A DNA stretch of 64,000 nt, from assembly GCA_022432975.1 (NCBI GenBank), contig CM039502.1, forward strand, positions 3,338,375 to 3,402,374, written 5' to 3'. Shown piece by piece: positions 44,500-55,821 of the stretch (its first letter is position 1; each line of letters starts with the position of its first letter). The stretch is from Begonia masoniana (Eukaryota > Streptophyta > Magnoliopsida > Cucurbitales > Begoniaceae). The position numbers were made by a program, and so were the translations under genes. The notes beneath the pieces were generated by a model. It was given only the letters and a program-made list of their open reading frames with translations. It made no database searches and was not told the origin of the DNA.

Positions 44500-44700
44500 A
44501 GAAATGGAGGATCTGATTGATTGCAGTCAACAAGGAAGATCGAGCTGGAGAAGAGGTTGGGCGTAATGGGAAGATCGTACGGATTAAATCGTGCGATGAA
44601 GCAGAACAGAACAATCCTAGAAGGGCCTCCTCTCTGTAGAACTCGATCTTCCTCCTCGGTAAGAGGGGCGGATAACAGGGGAAGATGTAAGATATTAAGA
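44500..44700 (-). other. Possible 5' UTR exon of the MBD gene
   Basis: On the minus strand this GC-richer stretch ends in CCATTTCT|GTAAAG, a good donor. The nearest fitting acceptor is TCTCAG at about 41005, just before the MBD start. The inferred 3.5-kb leader intron would then contain the whole inverted LTR-like structure. The alternative is an unrelated transcript. Confidence 0.4.
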
Positions 44701-45191
44701 GTTATTGTGTTGTCATTAATAGTTTATTAGTTCAATGTAATAAAAAAACTACACAATTGCCATTTTCATGATATTTCTCTTAAATTTAATAATAAAAACA
44801 AACTAATCAACTACAAACTAAGGATGAAATCAGTTCGATTCGGTTTGGTTTCACTCTGAATGAGTAGGTTTTGTTTTTCAATTTGAGAACCGAAATCGAA
44901 CCGAGCCAAGCCCAAAACCGAACGAAAGCGAAACATTAATTTTCGGTTTTCAACACTCTGAGCGATTTAAAAAATTTAAATTCAAATTAAGATAATTTTG
45001 CTAAAAAATTAAAAATATAAAGACTAAATTAAATTGATTCGGAAATTATAAAAATTAAAATTATATTTGATCCTAATTTAAGTTTAGAAGATACATCCAA
45101 TTACATGAGTTATAATATAATATTTAGCACTACTTATATCTTTGTTTAAAATTTTAATTTTTTATTGTTTAATTAGAAAAAAAAATATAGA

Positions 45192-45345
45192 TATAATATA
45201 ATGAAAAAGGGGGAGACAACATAAAATGAAGATATCTTTTTAAATATAAAATATAATTTTCTAAAAAAATTAAATATATATATACTGAAAAGGGGGACAA
45301 AGACATAGAAATAAGTTACCTTTTTAAATATAAAATATAATTATA
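45192..45345. repeat. Two imperfect direct repeats
   Basis: Two adjacent units contain GAAAAGGGGGA, then ACAAAGACATAGAA or a close variant, then CTTTTTAAATATAAAATATAA. They are diverged and non-coding. Confidence 0.55.
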
Positions 45346-45929
45346 AAAGAAAATAAATAAATATGATAATAATAACACTAAAATCTAATATTATTTACTT
45401 GAAATGCTAATTAATTACTGTTTGTTTTTTTTTTTTAATTTTTAACGCATGTAAACTCTTGGATAAACTATTTTTCCTCTAAAGATTAACATTTATAATA
45501 TTTTCAAGTAATTCTCGATATTTGGGAATAAAATTGTATTTATAAATATTTTTCTTCTTGCTTGTGAAATAATAATATTATTTTGAGGCGATTACATATT
45601 AAACACTGGATATTAGAGGTTTGCTTAGCTCAAATTTTAATTTTTCTGTAATAAAATAAATCTCAAACTTTAGTGTTTTTAATTTTAAATTTTAAATTTC
45701 TTTTTAAACAAAATGAATCTCAAATTTTGTACCGTTAACAAATTAAACCATGGTTTCAGACATTGGTCGAAAATAATCCAAGGACTACTATTATTTATCC
45801 ATTTTTAATTTTAAATTTAAAATGTGTATGGTTTAAGTTTGTTTTCTTACTTTTTGGATGATATATGGGTTTTTTTTTCAAACTTATTTCGCACCTCTAA
45901 TTTGGAGTATTAAGAATAGTCTATTGTAA

Positions 45930-46000
45930 AATTTTCATAGTTTTTTAACTAATTATTTCGTAAAATTTTCATAGTTTTTAACTAATTATTTCGTAAAAGA
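45930..46000. repeat. Tandem 36-bp duplication
   Basis: GTAAAATTTTCATAGTTTT followed by TAACTAATTATTTC occurs twice in direct succession, differing by one T in a homopolymer. Confidence 0.75.
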
Positions 46001-46159
46001 AATGTTATAAATTATATTAAATTGTAACAGAGTTGAAAAAATACAAAATTTTACAAATTAACTTCTCATGAAATGATGGATGGTAAAACTTTTAGGCAAA
46101 TCTAAAATCGTTTAATATGTGTTATGAGATAGAAAACTTTAAAAGTGACAATTGGTTCT

Positions 46160-46390
46160 CTAGAATAGGGGCCCGCTCGACCCTTACATTTTTTGTTGTT
46201 CGAACGAAAGCCAGTTCTTTAAGAGTGGACTCCCGATTATTATTTTTTTTGTTCTCTAGGGCGAGTAAAGTGAGAACTCTCTATTCGAGAACAGGAGCCC
46301 GTTGTTCAAGAGCGGACTTCTGGTCTTAAGATTTTCAAACTGAAAAACTGAAGGACTGGGAGCCCACTCGTCAAGAGCGGAAGTTCGTTA
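46160..46390. mobile_element. Segment related to the 62.3-kb MULE leader
   Basis: Repeated motifs GAGAACAGGAGCCCG, TCAAGAGCGGA and AGTGGACTCCCG resemble those at 62320-62530, ahead of the MULE transposase remnant. It may be a decayed copy of the same element end. No coding remnant was found near it. Confidence 0.4.
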
Positions 46391-49300
46391 AGGGTTATTT
46401 TGTTAACATAGTATAATTTAAAGGCGAGTTTGTAAATAAACATAATTTTAAGACAAATTTATTAATCATCATATAGTTTAAGATTTTTTTTTATTAATTA
46501 TCTATTTAAAAATTACATAAAAAATAAAAACAAGACAGACTAGAATGGACCAAAGAAAGTCTAAGCCTACTAAAACAAAGTCAAGGTCAACACAAACTGA
46601 ATCTAAACCAATAACATTTAAAATCAAAACGGAATCAAACCGAACAAAGCCAAAAAAAAAAAGAGTTCGATTTAGGTTTGGTTTCCAAAAACATCATCTA
46701 ATTTATTCACGATGCAGAATTTCATGTAGCTCAACAGACCATCAAAATTTAGAATTTAGTTTGTATTTTACCATATTATTTTCATTCCCGTCTTCACGTC
46801 TTCGTGTGTTTACAGGAGAGTTCCTCATTCTCTACGCATATTTGTTATTTTAACAATCCAACCAAGTGGTTGTTTGTCATTTTGACTTTCCACGCTAATC
46901 TTCGCCTAAGGGCCAACATGTATTGCTTTAAGGCTTCCTCTGCACTTCAAAATGATAACGTGCAATTTGAATTTTAATGTTTGGGGTCATTTATAAATTA
47001 GATCTTATTTTTATTTTTTTTACAAATAGAACTTAGACCTCTAAGTTACTAGCATTTTGAACCTTACCGTCAATTAATCTATAAAATTTAGTATGTATAT
47101 AACATGTTTTTTTCATTTAATGATGTACTTTAACTTGATTTCTCAACCTTTTGGAAATTTCTAACACAATTTCGAACTCTATCAAGCGATCAACATAGTT
47201 TGAAATCGCTCGAAAGGAGATCAACAAAGTTTGACATGAGGTTAAAAATGCTAGCGATGTTAGAAATTGAGTTACAACATCTTATTAAATAGAAAATATG
47301 GTATGTACATGCTAAATTAAATGAATTAATTGATTGCAATTGCATCGTCTAAATTGCTAATAGCTAAAATGTAAAAATTCTTTTTATTAAAAAAAATTAA
47401 TATTTGATCTCTAAATGACCCAAACATTAAGATTTAGATTACACTTAGTCTTAGTTTTATGTTGATAAAATATGTCAATAACAAACAATAATATTTTTAA
47501 ATTCTTAAATATAAACTAGACAAGATCATTATTTTCGCCGTGCTTTACACAAGAACAATTCTAGTAGCTTAAACTCAAGATCTTTTTTATACTTTGACAT
47601 CGACGATCTTCTTCGTTAATCATTCTCGATTAAACAAAACAGAATAATGACCCAAAATTTTCGAAAAATGTAAAATTTTGAGACAATCAACCAACTAACA
47701 AATAAAGCCTCTCTTCAACCCTTTTTTTCAATCCTTTTTATTATAAACTTATTTTCTAATAAATGGAAAGAATCATAATCAATTTTCACAATAGATTTAA
47801 TCCAAAAAACAAGTTGGATTTTGCATTTAATAGATTTTATTACTTTCAATAATATTAGATTTTAAAATCTAAATCATTAATTATGTTTTAAATTTTTGGA
47901 AAATTGGATGACATCTTATCTCAATTGGTTAGATTCCAAATCATTTAATGAGATTTAATCAAACCAAAATTTAATGTCAAAAAATCTAAAATTGGATTTA
48001 TAGAACTCTTAATACAACTTTGTCTTAATATCTGACGTTTAAACAATTTTGACTTTATTAACAATTATCTTTAATTGAATTATTGATTTTAAATAATTAA
48101 TTCATAGTTCATTATTTCATTTTTTTGTTTGTTATTTATTCAAATAGTGACGAAAGGTAACAAATGTAGCGATGAACCTATAGTTTTAAGCTATAATAAC
48201 TATTCATTAATTTACATAAATTCTTTGAATTAATTAATATATTATAAAGTAATTACGCTAAATATCTAGATTTGCACTCTTGCAATTACAAAGTATATTT
48301 ACTCCAAATAATATAATATTGATATAGTCATTACATATGTTTATATCATCCATTAATGTTCGCGCTAGAGTAAGTTTAAAATTCATTAATCTCGCATATT
48401 ACATTTTTATCATTGATTACCATTAGTTTTTGATTGAATAATAATTATAACATTTATAACTATGTGTTAATTATTTGATTCATGAACTAATAAACAAGTG
48501 AATTTAAAAAAATAGATTATATTGGATCAATGTTAATATTTCAAACTACTCATTTACTTCATTATCAAAATAAAATAATGTCATGTACATCATACAAAAC
48601 TTTACTAAATAAATTAAGATGAAATAAAATTCTGCTAATACAATGAATTGATTATATACCAATAATATTTTATCTGGAGTCATGTATAATCATATCATAT
48701 AAAATATTTTTATTTTATATAACTACATATATAATCGTGATTTGACTATACATTCTTAATAATATGAGTTATGTTTATGAATTTATATTATTTATAGATA
48801 TCATATTTCAAATATAAGTTATGAATTATTTTAGTTATTACTCTTTATATTATATCTCACACACTTACTCGCAACTAAAGAGTCCAACATATGACCAACC
48901 CACTGAGTACCATACAAAGATCCAAAGAACTTCCATAGCTAATTTCTACATCTTACAAATGTACAACCTCTAACAGCTGTTAGCTTAAAGAGAATTAAGG
49001 TTAGTTTGTTTTGATGATGAGTATGCTAAATTGATTAATTAATTTTAAAGATTGCTTAATGTTTATTTACGCATAAATTTTATATATCTATCTTATTTAA
49101 AAATACTTTTCATGAGGGACATATGATTATACTAACGTGTTTGTTGAAGTCATTTCATAATTATTAAATCTCATAAGACTTGAATGATGAAAATAAAAAG
49201 AGACGTGCATGTGTGTGTGTATGAAGGAAGTGTTTAAAATCCGAGAGCAACAATTGTTGACCGAACCAGTAAGTCACGAAAAAATTTTTAATAACCTAAT

Positions 49301-50063
49301 TCACCATCACCCATTCTCTCTCTTTCTTTCTTAGGTTATTTCGATTCTACAATAAGTGCAATGAAACATACAAAACATTGCAAAAAATATTAAATAAATT
49401 GATCCCATGAAGAAAATAAAGAATTGCAACCATAGATCATGGGAGAGTAGCTAACCGAATGGTACTTAGCTTTGAAGTGAATCTCCAAACTTTTGAAATA
49501 TTAAACAAACTTTTGCTTACATAGGGGGCAAGATCATATCAGCAGATGATGTCGAGATTCGCATGTAAAAAAAAAAACCTTACAAATGCAGCATAAACTT
49601 GAAGTTTCAAACAATATATAGTTGATTCTTAGTCAATGAAATCAAACGACACTTCAAACCCGTGATACCATAACAAGTGCATAGTTGATTTGTGACAAAA
49701 AAAAAAAGTTATTTCGAATATGAAACGGATTTTTCGCGATACTGAAAACGTCATATACATAATTGAAGACAAAGGAGACAGAACTGCATATGTAGTATTT
49801 GGGTGAATTGTGATGAAGACAAAACATGAATGAAGGGTTGAACCACCAATTGTTTTGTTTGGTATAGAAAACACATGGGATAACCATTCCCAAGATGTAT
49901 AGATGCTCTTCTTTCTTCTATTATCTATCTAGCCCATTCTTCAGTTCTTGTGATTGGTTCAAACCCTTTCTCTCTCTCTCTAACATAATCTTCAAGATAA
50001 GAGCATGGCATCTTTCTCTCTCTACAGGTAGATTCAATCTCTGGGAATAGAAGAATCCTCCTA

Positions 50064-50071
50064 CATATATA
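50064..50071 (+). promoter_or_regulatory. TATA box of the peptide-precursor gene
   Basis: An ATATATAC stretch about 65 bases before the ATG at 50135, at a plausible distance for a short leader. Confidence 0.35.
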
Positions 50072-50134
50072 CAACCTACCGCTGCCTATTTTCCAAAAGA
50101 AAAGCTTGGATTTGGAAGAGTAAACACAGGAGGG

Positions 50135-50576
50135 ATGACATATTTTTCAGGTCTCGTTTTATTCTGTCTCTTTTCAACTGTCTGTTGTTTTAGGAACTCA
50201 CCCACAAATATGGAGATGGCCTCTACTGTTACTCTTCCTCCTCAATTCTCCGTCCCGGCCGGTTATCGGATCCCCTCCTCAACCAATGTAATCAAAGATC
50301 AGATATATGAATTTCTCCTATCAATTAAAACTTGTAAGTTTTGCACTTTTATGAAAATTTTCAGTAAATTGAATGCAGGGTCAGGATTTCCGAGAAAAAT
50401 TTGTCGAAACGACGAATGAGAAGACGACAAGTGGCAGCCATGGAGAGGATAGCGATGTTTACCAGATTGACTACGACGGAGTAGCAACCCATCCCAATCC
50501 GGCACCTAAGCATCCCAACTCATCACATCTCAGAAGTTCCAACAATTCAGCAGTGCACGGGAGGAAGCTGCTCTAA
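50135..50576 (+). CDS. Small secreted peptide precursor (PSY/RGF-like)
   Basis: Predicted 116-residue precursor from exons 50135-50287 and 50379-50576. The N-terminus (MTYFSGLVLFCLFSTVCCF) is a good signal peptide. After a Ser/Pro-rich and polar spacer comes an acidic stretch, then IDYDGVATHPNPAPKHPN. That Asp-Tyr followed by Pro, Asn and His resembles the tyrosine-sulfated peptides of the PSY or RGF/GOLVEN families; neither motif fits perfectly. About 20 residues follow, ending GRKLL. The donor GTAATC at 50288 was chosen because it joins both parts in phase; the stronger-looking GTAAGT at about 50335 would lead to an early stop. A peptide-hormone role is inference. Confidence 0.5.
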
Positions 50577-51482
50577 GTATGTCGACGATACCCTTTGAAT
50601 CGATGTGAAGGATATTAATCAAACGGCTGTGAACGGCTGAGACCGACTGTGTGGGTCAGTCGAATCATCCTAAATTATTTGCATATGGAGAGAAAGGTTT
50701 AGTTGATTATAAAGTCAGTATAATAACATGTGAACACTGAAGCAGTACTTAAGAAAAGTTGCAGGTTTGTAGCTTTCAATTCCTACAAGCTTCAATGACA
50801 ATAACTTCATCAAGATTTTACTTTCGATTGAACTATCGAGACAAAATTTCATGCCCTCTGAATCCAATGAAACGAAAAGTTGAATCAATATCCCAACAAA
50901 ACTTAGATTTGTACTCTAACGACCCAAAAATTTAATTTCAATTTTTTTTCAATTTGAAAATTTTAAAAAAAAAATTCAATTAATTTACAAATTAGGTTAA
51001 ATTGGATCGTTATAAAATTCTAATTTTCTTAATTCAAAAATCATTGAAAATAATAAAAATAATTTAATAAGCAAAAACCTTAAAATTAATATCAATAAAT
51101 ATTTAGAAAATTAAATACTTAACAAACATTAAATAAAACTTCATTCATAATTTTTTTTAAAAAATAATAGCGTACTTAATAAATTTCAAAAGTTAATGCA
51201 ATAAATTATTTAAACTTAAAACAAAATAAATTTAAATGCAACTAAATATAAAAATATCTTTTTAAAACGATATAAAAGCATAATTTTAAATTTTTATTCA
51301 AAACCGACAATCACATTCTTCTCTGTATGCTCGCCTGCCTTTGGAAGATTCTCGATCACAGCTAGTTCTTCCTCAGATAAAAACTCACATACATCACAAA
51401 ATTAAAAGCTATGAGAAAACTCAGTAAGCGAAAATATATGCAAGTGTAAGCATTTACTTTTTTCTGAATCTTGTCTTATCAG

Positions 51483-51650
51483 TTACATTCTAGTTAGAAC
51501 ATGTTCCAACCTTCTATCAAATATCACATCTAGTTAGAACTTGTTCCAACATTCGTTCAAATATCACATCTAGTTATAACTTGTTCCAACCTTCGTTCAG
51601 ATGTCACAACTGGTTATAACTTGTTCCAACCTTCGATCAAGCTCACTATC
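51483..51650. repeat. Four copies of a ~45-bp minisatellite
   Basis: The unit contains TCTAGTTAGAACTTGTTCCAA and CGTTCAAATATCACA or close variants. Four diverged copies follow one another inside the left part of the older LTR. Confidence 0.7.
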
Positions 51651-52057
51651 TCATTATCATTCAGGCTTTTGTTATCACGTATTTTCCGTCAATTCCATCG
51701 TTTTCATACACATACAAATGTCCTATCAGTTTTTTTTAAAACAATTCTATGACAATATGTCACACCCCTAATACTGTACCTGTATTTCCCGTAATATATT
51801 TTTATTTTTATTTTTTTTTTATCCTAATAACTTTTATTAAACTGTAAGCGGAACCTAATCCGAAATCGAAACCAGAATCGAAATCGGAATTTAAATCTAA
51901 CTTTTAAAACATTTAAAACAATTAAATAGAATCCTAAAACATTTAATAAAAGAGTTAAAATATTTAATTAAAACAATTAATAGTTGGGAGGACAAAACTG
52001 TCCAACCCAAACAAATCAGGGCAGCGACTGAGCGCTGCCCCTGATCGCTGCTCATAG

Positions 52058-52099
52058 GCAGCGATCGATCTCTGCCTTGCTGCAGAGATCGATCGCTGC
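52058..52099. repeat. 18-bp perfect stem with 6-base loop
   Basis: GCAGCGATCGATCTCTGC, loop CTTGCT, then the exact reverse complement. Related GCAGCGATC fragments flank it at about 52020-52045 and 52105. It lies within the solo LTR. Confidence 0.85.
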
Positions 52100-52739
52100 A
52101 CACTTGCAGCGATCCTTCTCTTCTTCTTTCTTCTAACTTCGTCTTTCCCCCTATTTTATTTCTCACAATTGCTCCTCCAACACTTCACTTCAAACACTTC
52201 AACAATTCAAAACTCAAACTTCACACTTAGCAGAAACCACATCAGTGAGCTCTCTGGAATCGATTCCAGAGAGCTAAACTTCAAATGCTATACACCAATT
52301 TCTCCTCAATAAGCACGATAACTTATAACATAAACTCGTATAACTTGCAGCGGACTTTGCGAAATCCAACTGCGTGGATAGCTCTAAAAACCGAGCTTAT
52401 CCGTAACAAATCCTAAAGTCATTTAAAACGTTTCCACAACATTTAAATATAGTTTAAACCAAAACATTTCTATATACAATTTACCAAACAGATCCAGAAT
52501 TTCAAAACAAATACCATTATCTAAACATCCTATCAATTTGTCCCAAAACGTTCCAAAATCTATACATACTCCCCACGGGTCGGTGAAGCCTCGACTGCGC
52601 CAGCACACCACCGCAGCCATCCTCGATCAACCGGACTCATGCCTCAGGAGAAGGAATCTCATCCTCACCTGGTTTCTCGAAATCTATGTCACCTACACCA
52701 TACAACACACTATGAGATAAAATCTCAGTAAGACTCGTA

Positions 52740-53065
52740 AATGCAAGTACTATGCCATGCTATGCTATGCGGTGCTATGCCATGCTATGCTGTGCTATGC
52801 CATGCTATGCACTGTAGGTGTCACCGAGATCCTATCCCTCTAACCGGAGAGAGCTCATCCAGCGGGCGGACTACTCTTTCCAGCTAGAGGCGGGGGGTGC
52901 ACGCTTACAAAACGTACAGCCGTGCCTGAGCCCCACCTCGCATGACCAATAATCTGTAAGCCCTTCGGCCGACAAACTGTAAGCCTTTCGGCCGACATAC
53001 TATAAGTCTTTAGGCCGCTATACTGTAAGCCTTTCGGCCGAAATACTATAAGCCTTTAGACCGTT
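52740..53065. repeat. Two minisatellites in the solo LTR
   Basis: At about 52750-52810 a CTATGC/CATG-type 5-10-base repeat runs on (GCTATGCCATGCTATGC). At about 52950-53065 a ~25-base unit, CTGTAAGCCTTTCGGCCGA and variants, occurs about five times. Confidence 0.75.
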
Positions 53066-55821
53066 TTTATTCTTTGCATTATCTTTATACAATGTGCGGA
53101 AATTCATTTTCTATGCTTTTCTTTAAAACACGTGATGCATGAACAGTTCTATACCATAATATAAACAAACAATATCATGTACCATCAAGACGATAACAAA
53201 CAACCTATAAAACAACTAATCCTGACTACCCAAACCAGAACAATTTAAACAAACGAAAGCATCTCCGAAATTCCTCGAGACGACTTGACGGTACGGTGTA
53301 GGCCAATCGGCCAGAGAAGAATCACGAGAACTTACCTGTTGTCCGTAGCTCTTGCTCCGTCCACGAGCGTTGTTCACCTACGCAATTTTCATCAATTTGT
53401 CGTTAATACGAGCTTGAACAATTAAATGTCCAAATTTCAAAATCCTTAACTAATAAATTTCCTAAAGTTCCGACTTAATAAATCGAAGCATTTAGAACGT
53501 TATTTAATGCTCGATAATTTGAAATTCCAATTACGAGTTATTTCCGAAAACTCGAAATTTCACAATTTTATACTTTTTCACAAATTGGTTTATCTTCGTC
53601 CAATAACGTCCAATACGTCAAATATACACTTAATCATGGCTAACCTATTAATTACGAGCCCTAATTCACGTTTTTATCGAAAACCTAACGAAAACCCTAA
53701 ACGTAAAACTCTACGAAAACCGAAATCTAAAGTCCGGAAACTAGAGAATCATACCGAGGGTAGCGAGAGGAGGAGAAACCGTGAAGGAATAGAAGCGATC
53801 GGAGGTCCGACGGAGGTCGGATTATCATCGGCCGTGAGAAACCCTCGGTTTCTTTTCTTCTCTGGTCGCGGGAGAAAGAAAATAAAGAAGACAGAATGAA
53901 GTTCTGTCGAGGGGGGGGGAGGGTTTATTTAATTTAATTTAATTTTTACTTTGCAAATTACCATTTTGCCCTTCTATTACTTTTCTTTATGCGTTTCGTT
54001 AATCGTCCACCAATTCGGATTCTCAAAAATTCCATATTTTGCCAATAAGTCCAACTTATTATTTGGGACTTAATAAAACTGTCCGTTCGCAATTTGGACC
54101 TCGTTTACTATTTTTATTAAAACGTCACTTACTTTACGATAAAGGTAATTACTCGGAATATAGCGTCACTATTCCGAAAATTCTCCAAAATTCCTTAAAA
54201 TTCTAATTATTTGTTAGGATCGTGATGACGCTTTCTTTTCGTAAAACGGATCTGATTTGACATATTTACCAAAAATGCCATTATATAATAAAATAATAAT
54301 ATAATATATTATATCCGTAGTCCGTACAAGCCGGATATTACACAATATCTAAACATGCGTGCTCAAATAACAAAAATATGAAATAAAATAGTAATAAAAT
54401 AATATAGATTTTGTGACGTAGGGCCATAGTCAAAACATTGAAAAACGTGATATTTTAACTTACCTGGATTTTGAGAGAGAAAGTGAAAAAGGCTTTAGGT
54501 ATTTCCCTGAGCGTTCGAATAATCTTCCTATTTAAAAATTAGAGACATTTAAATTTTATTCCAAAACAATCATTTTGAAAATAATTAGGGTAGAGATTCC
54601 TTACCAATAAAATCCTAGCGTTGGATTTTCAGATCGATTTGGGCGTCCTTAACGATCCAAAATATTCGGTTGAATGATTTTGGGTTTGGGCCGGTTCGGT
54701 CAATTGGGCCGTTCGGTCACTGGTCCGGTTCAACTTTAAAAATAGGTTGAGTGGTCTGGTTCGGTTTAGAATAAAATTATGACTGTCTTTCTTCTTCCTT
54801 TTCGTGGTGTTCTATCGAGAGAGAAAGTGAGAGTGAGAAACAGAGAGAGCGAGAGATCAAGTAAGAGAGAAATATCGCGAAGGACTTTACCTCTTACGTT
54901 GCGTGGTACGTCGTCGTCGGGAGGTGCCTTGGTTGACAAAGATTGGGCTACGGCCGAGAGGGGAAATTTGCCAAAAGAAACGCCCGGTCGAGGGAGGGAG
55001 AGGTTTCGCCCAAGTCTGCGGTGGTTGGAGTAGTTGGCTGGCGATTCCAGCGAAGTAAGAGTTTCTCCGGTTGTTTTTAGGTTTACAGAACAAGAGAGAT
55101 TTATTGTGCCTCTGTGTGATTTTTCCCTCACCACAGAGCACACAAATTATAGAATAGTTCCTCCTAGTCTTTCCATAAAATGAGGAGTACGATTCTTTCC
55201 TTATTAATGATCAGATTCGTCAGTCGATTTAGGAAAGGATGTTCTTCTGTGATTATTTTCCAAACTTTTACACAATAAGGGATTGAAATTAGGAATGAAT
55301 ATTTTTCATATGCTTCAGATTGTGATACACCAAAAATAAAACTATTGATTGAGAATAAATCTATGATTTTGTACTAAAATTGAGAATTTTCTTTGATTGA
55401 CTACAATTAGGGCTTTTAATTGAGATTTTCTAGAAATTGAATCTTTAATTTAGGGATAAAATTTTGGAATGTTACACGTGCAATCAGATTCGATTGACTC
55501 TATCCCAAAATAATTCTGAACTAGTAGTAATACTGAAATGCCTTCAAGTAATCAAAATTTTAACGATGGATGCTGCAGATTACTTGAACTAGTAATAGCA
55601 TACTCAATCCACATCTTCTTCAGATAAATAAGAACGAAAACAAATTGCTCCTTTGAACAGATCATTCATAATTCAATTGCAGACGCGATCTAATTCTCAT
55701 TGAATCTTGTTTTGTCAAATAACTGCCGAAATCCTGTACCTGTCGCATCGACACATTTTACCATGTTTTCTAAGTAAAACATTATACTAGGAACAAAGCT
55801 TCACCAATTCAAGCAAAGGGT

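Larger units (their letters stand above)
44701..50063. other. Gene-poor, AT-rich region with transposon traces
   Basis: No credible gene over about 5.4 kb. It contains GAACCGAA-type motif clusters at 44830-44950 and 46540-46690 that may be ends of a decayed hAT-like element, plus local tandem duplications and a GAGAACAGGAGCC-rich segment. The remainder is very AT-rich with no structure that I could define. Confidence 0.55.
51758..54342. mobile_element. Solo LTR (2585 bp) with 5-bp target duplication
   Basis: It begins TGTCACACCCC and ends GGATATTACA, so it has TGT...ACA ends. CAATA stands on both sides (51753-51757 and 54343-54347), an exact 5-bp duplication as left by LTR retrotransposons. 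No internal gag or pol lies in the block. Size and ends suggest a large Ty3-type LTR; the family is inferred. Confidence 0.85.
50930..55475. mobile_element. Older LTR remnant split by a younger insertion
   Basis: The left part (about 50930-51752) starts CTAACGACCCAAAAATTTAA, close to the usual plant LTR opening TGTAACGACCC. The right part (54348 to about 55475) ends GGAATGTTACA, a typical LTR end. Between them sits the 2.6-kb solo LTR. Together the outer parts would form one ~2-kb LTR. Target duplications of the outer element were not convincing. Confidence 0.45.

Noticed and set aside
47000..49900. Search for genes or RNA genes in the AT-rich stretch
   Set aside because: Only short frames, no splice-linked conserved peptides and no tRNA-like cloverleaf noticed.
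51483..53065. Regularly spaced repeats considered as a CRISPR array
   Set aside because: Repeats are diverged, directly abutting minisatellites in plant LTR DNA without unique spacers.
54766..55143. Open frames of 84-125 codons on both strands
   Set aside because: They lie in the right part of an LTR remnant, overlap each other and resemble no protein.
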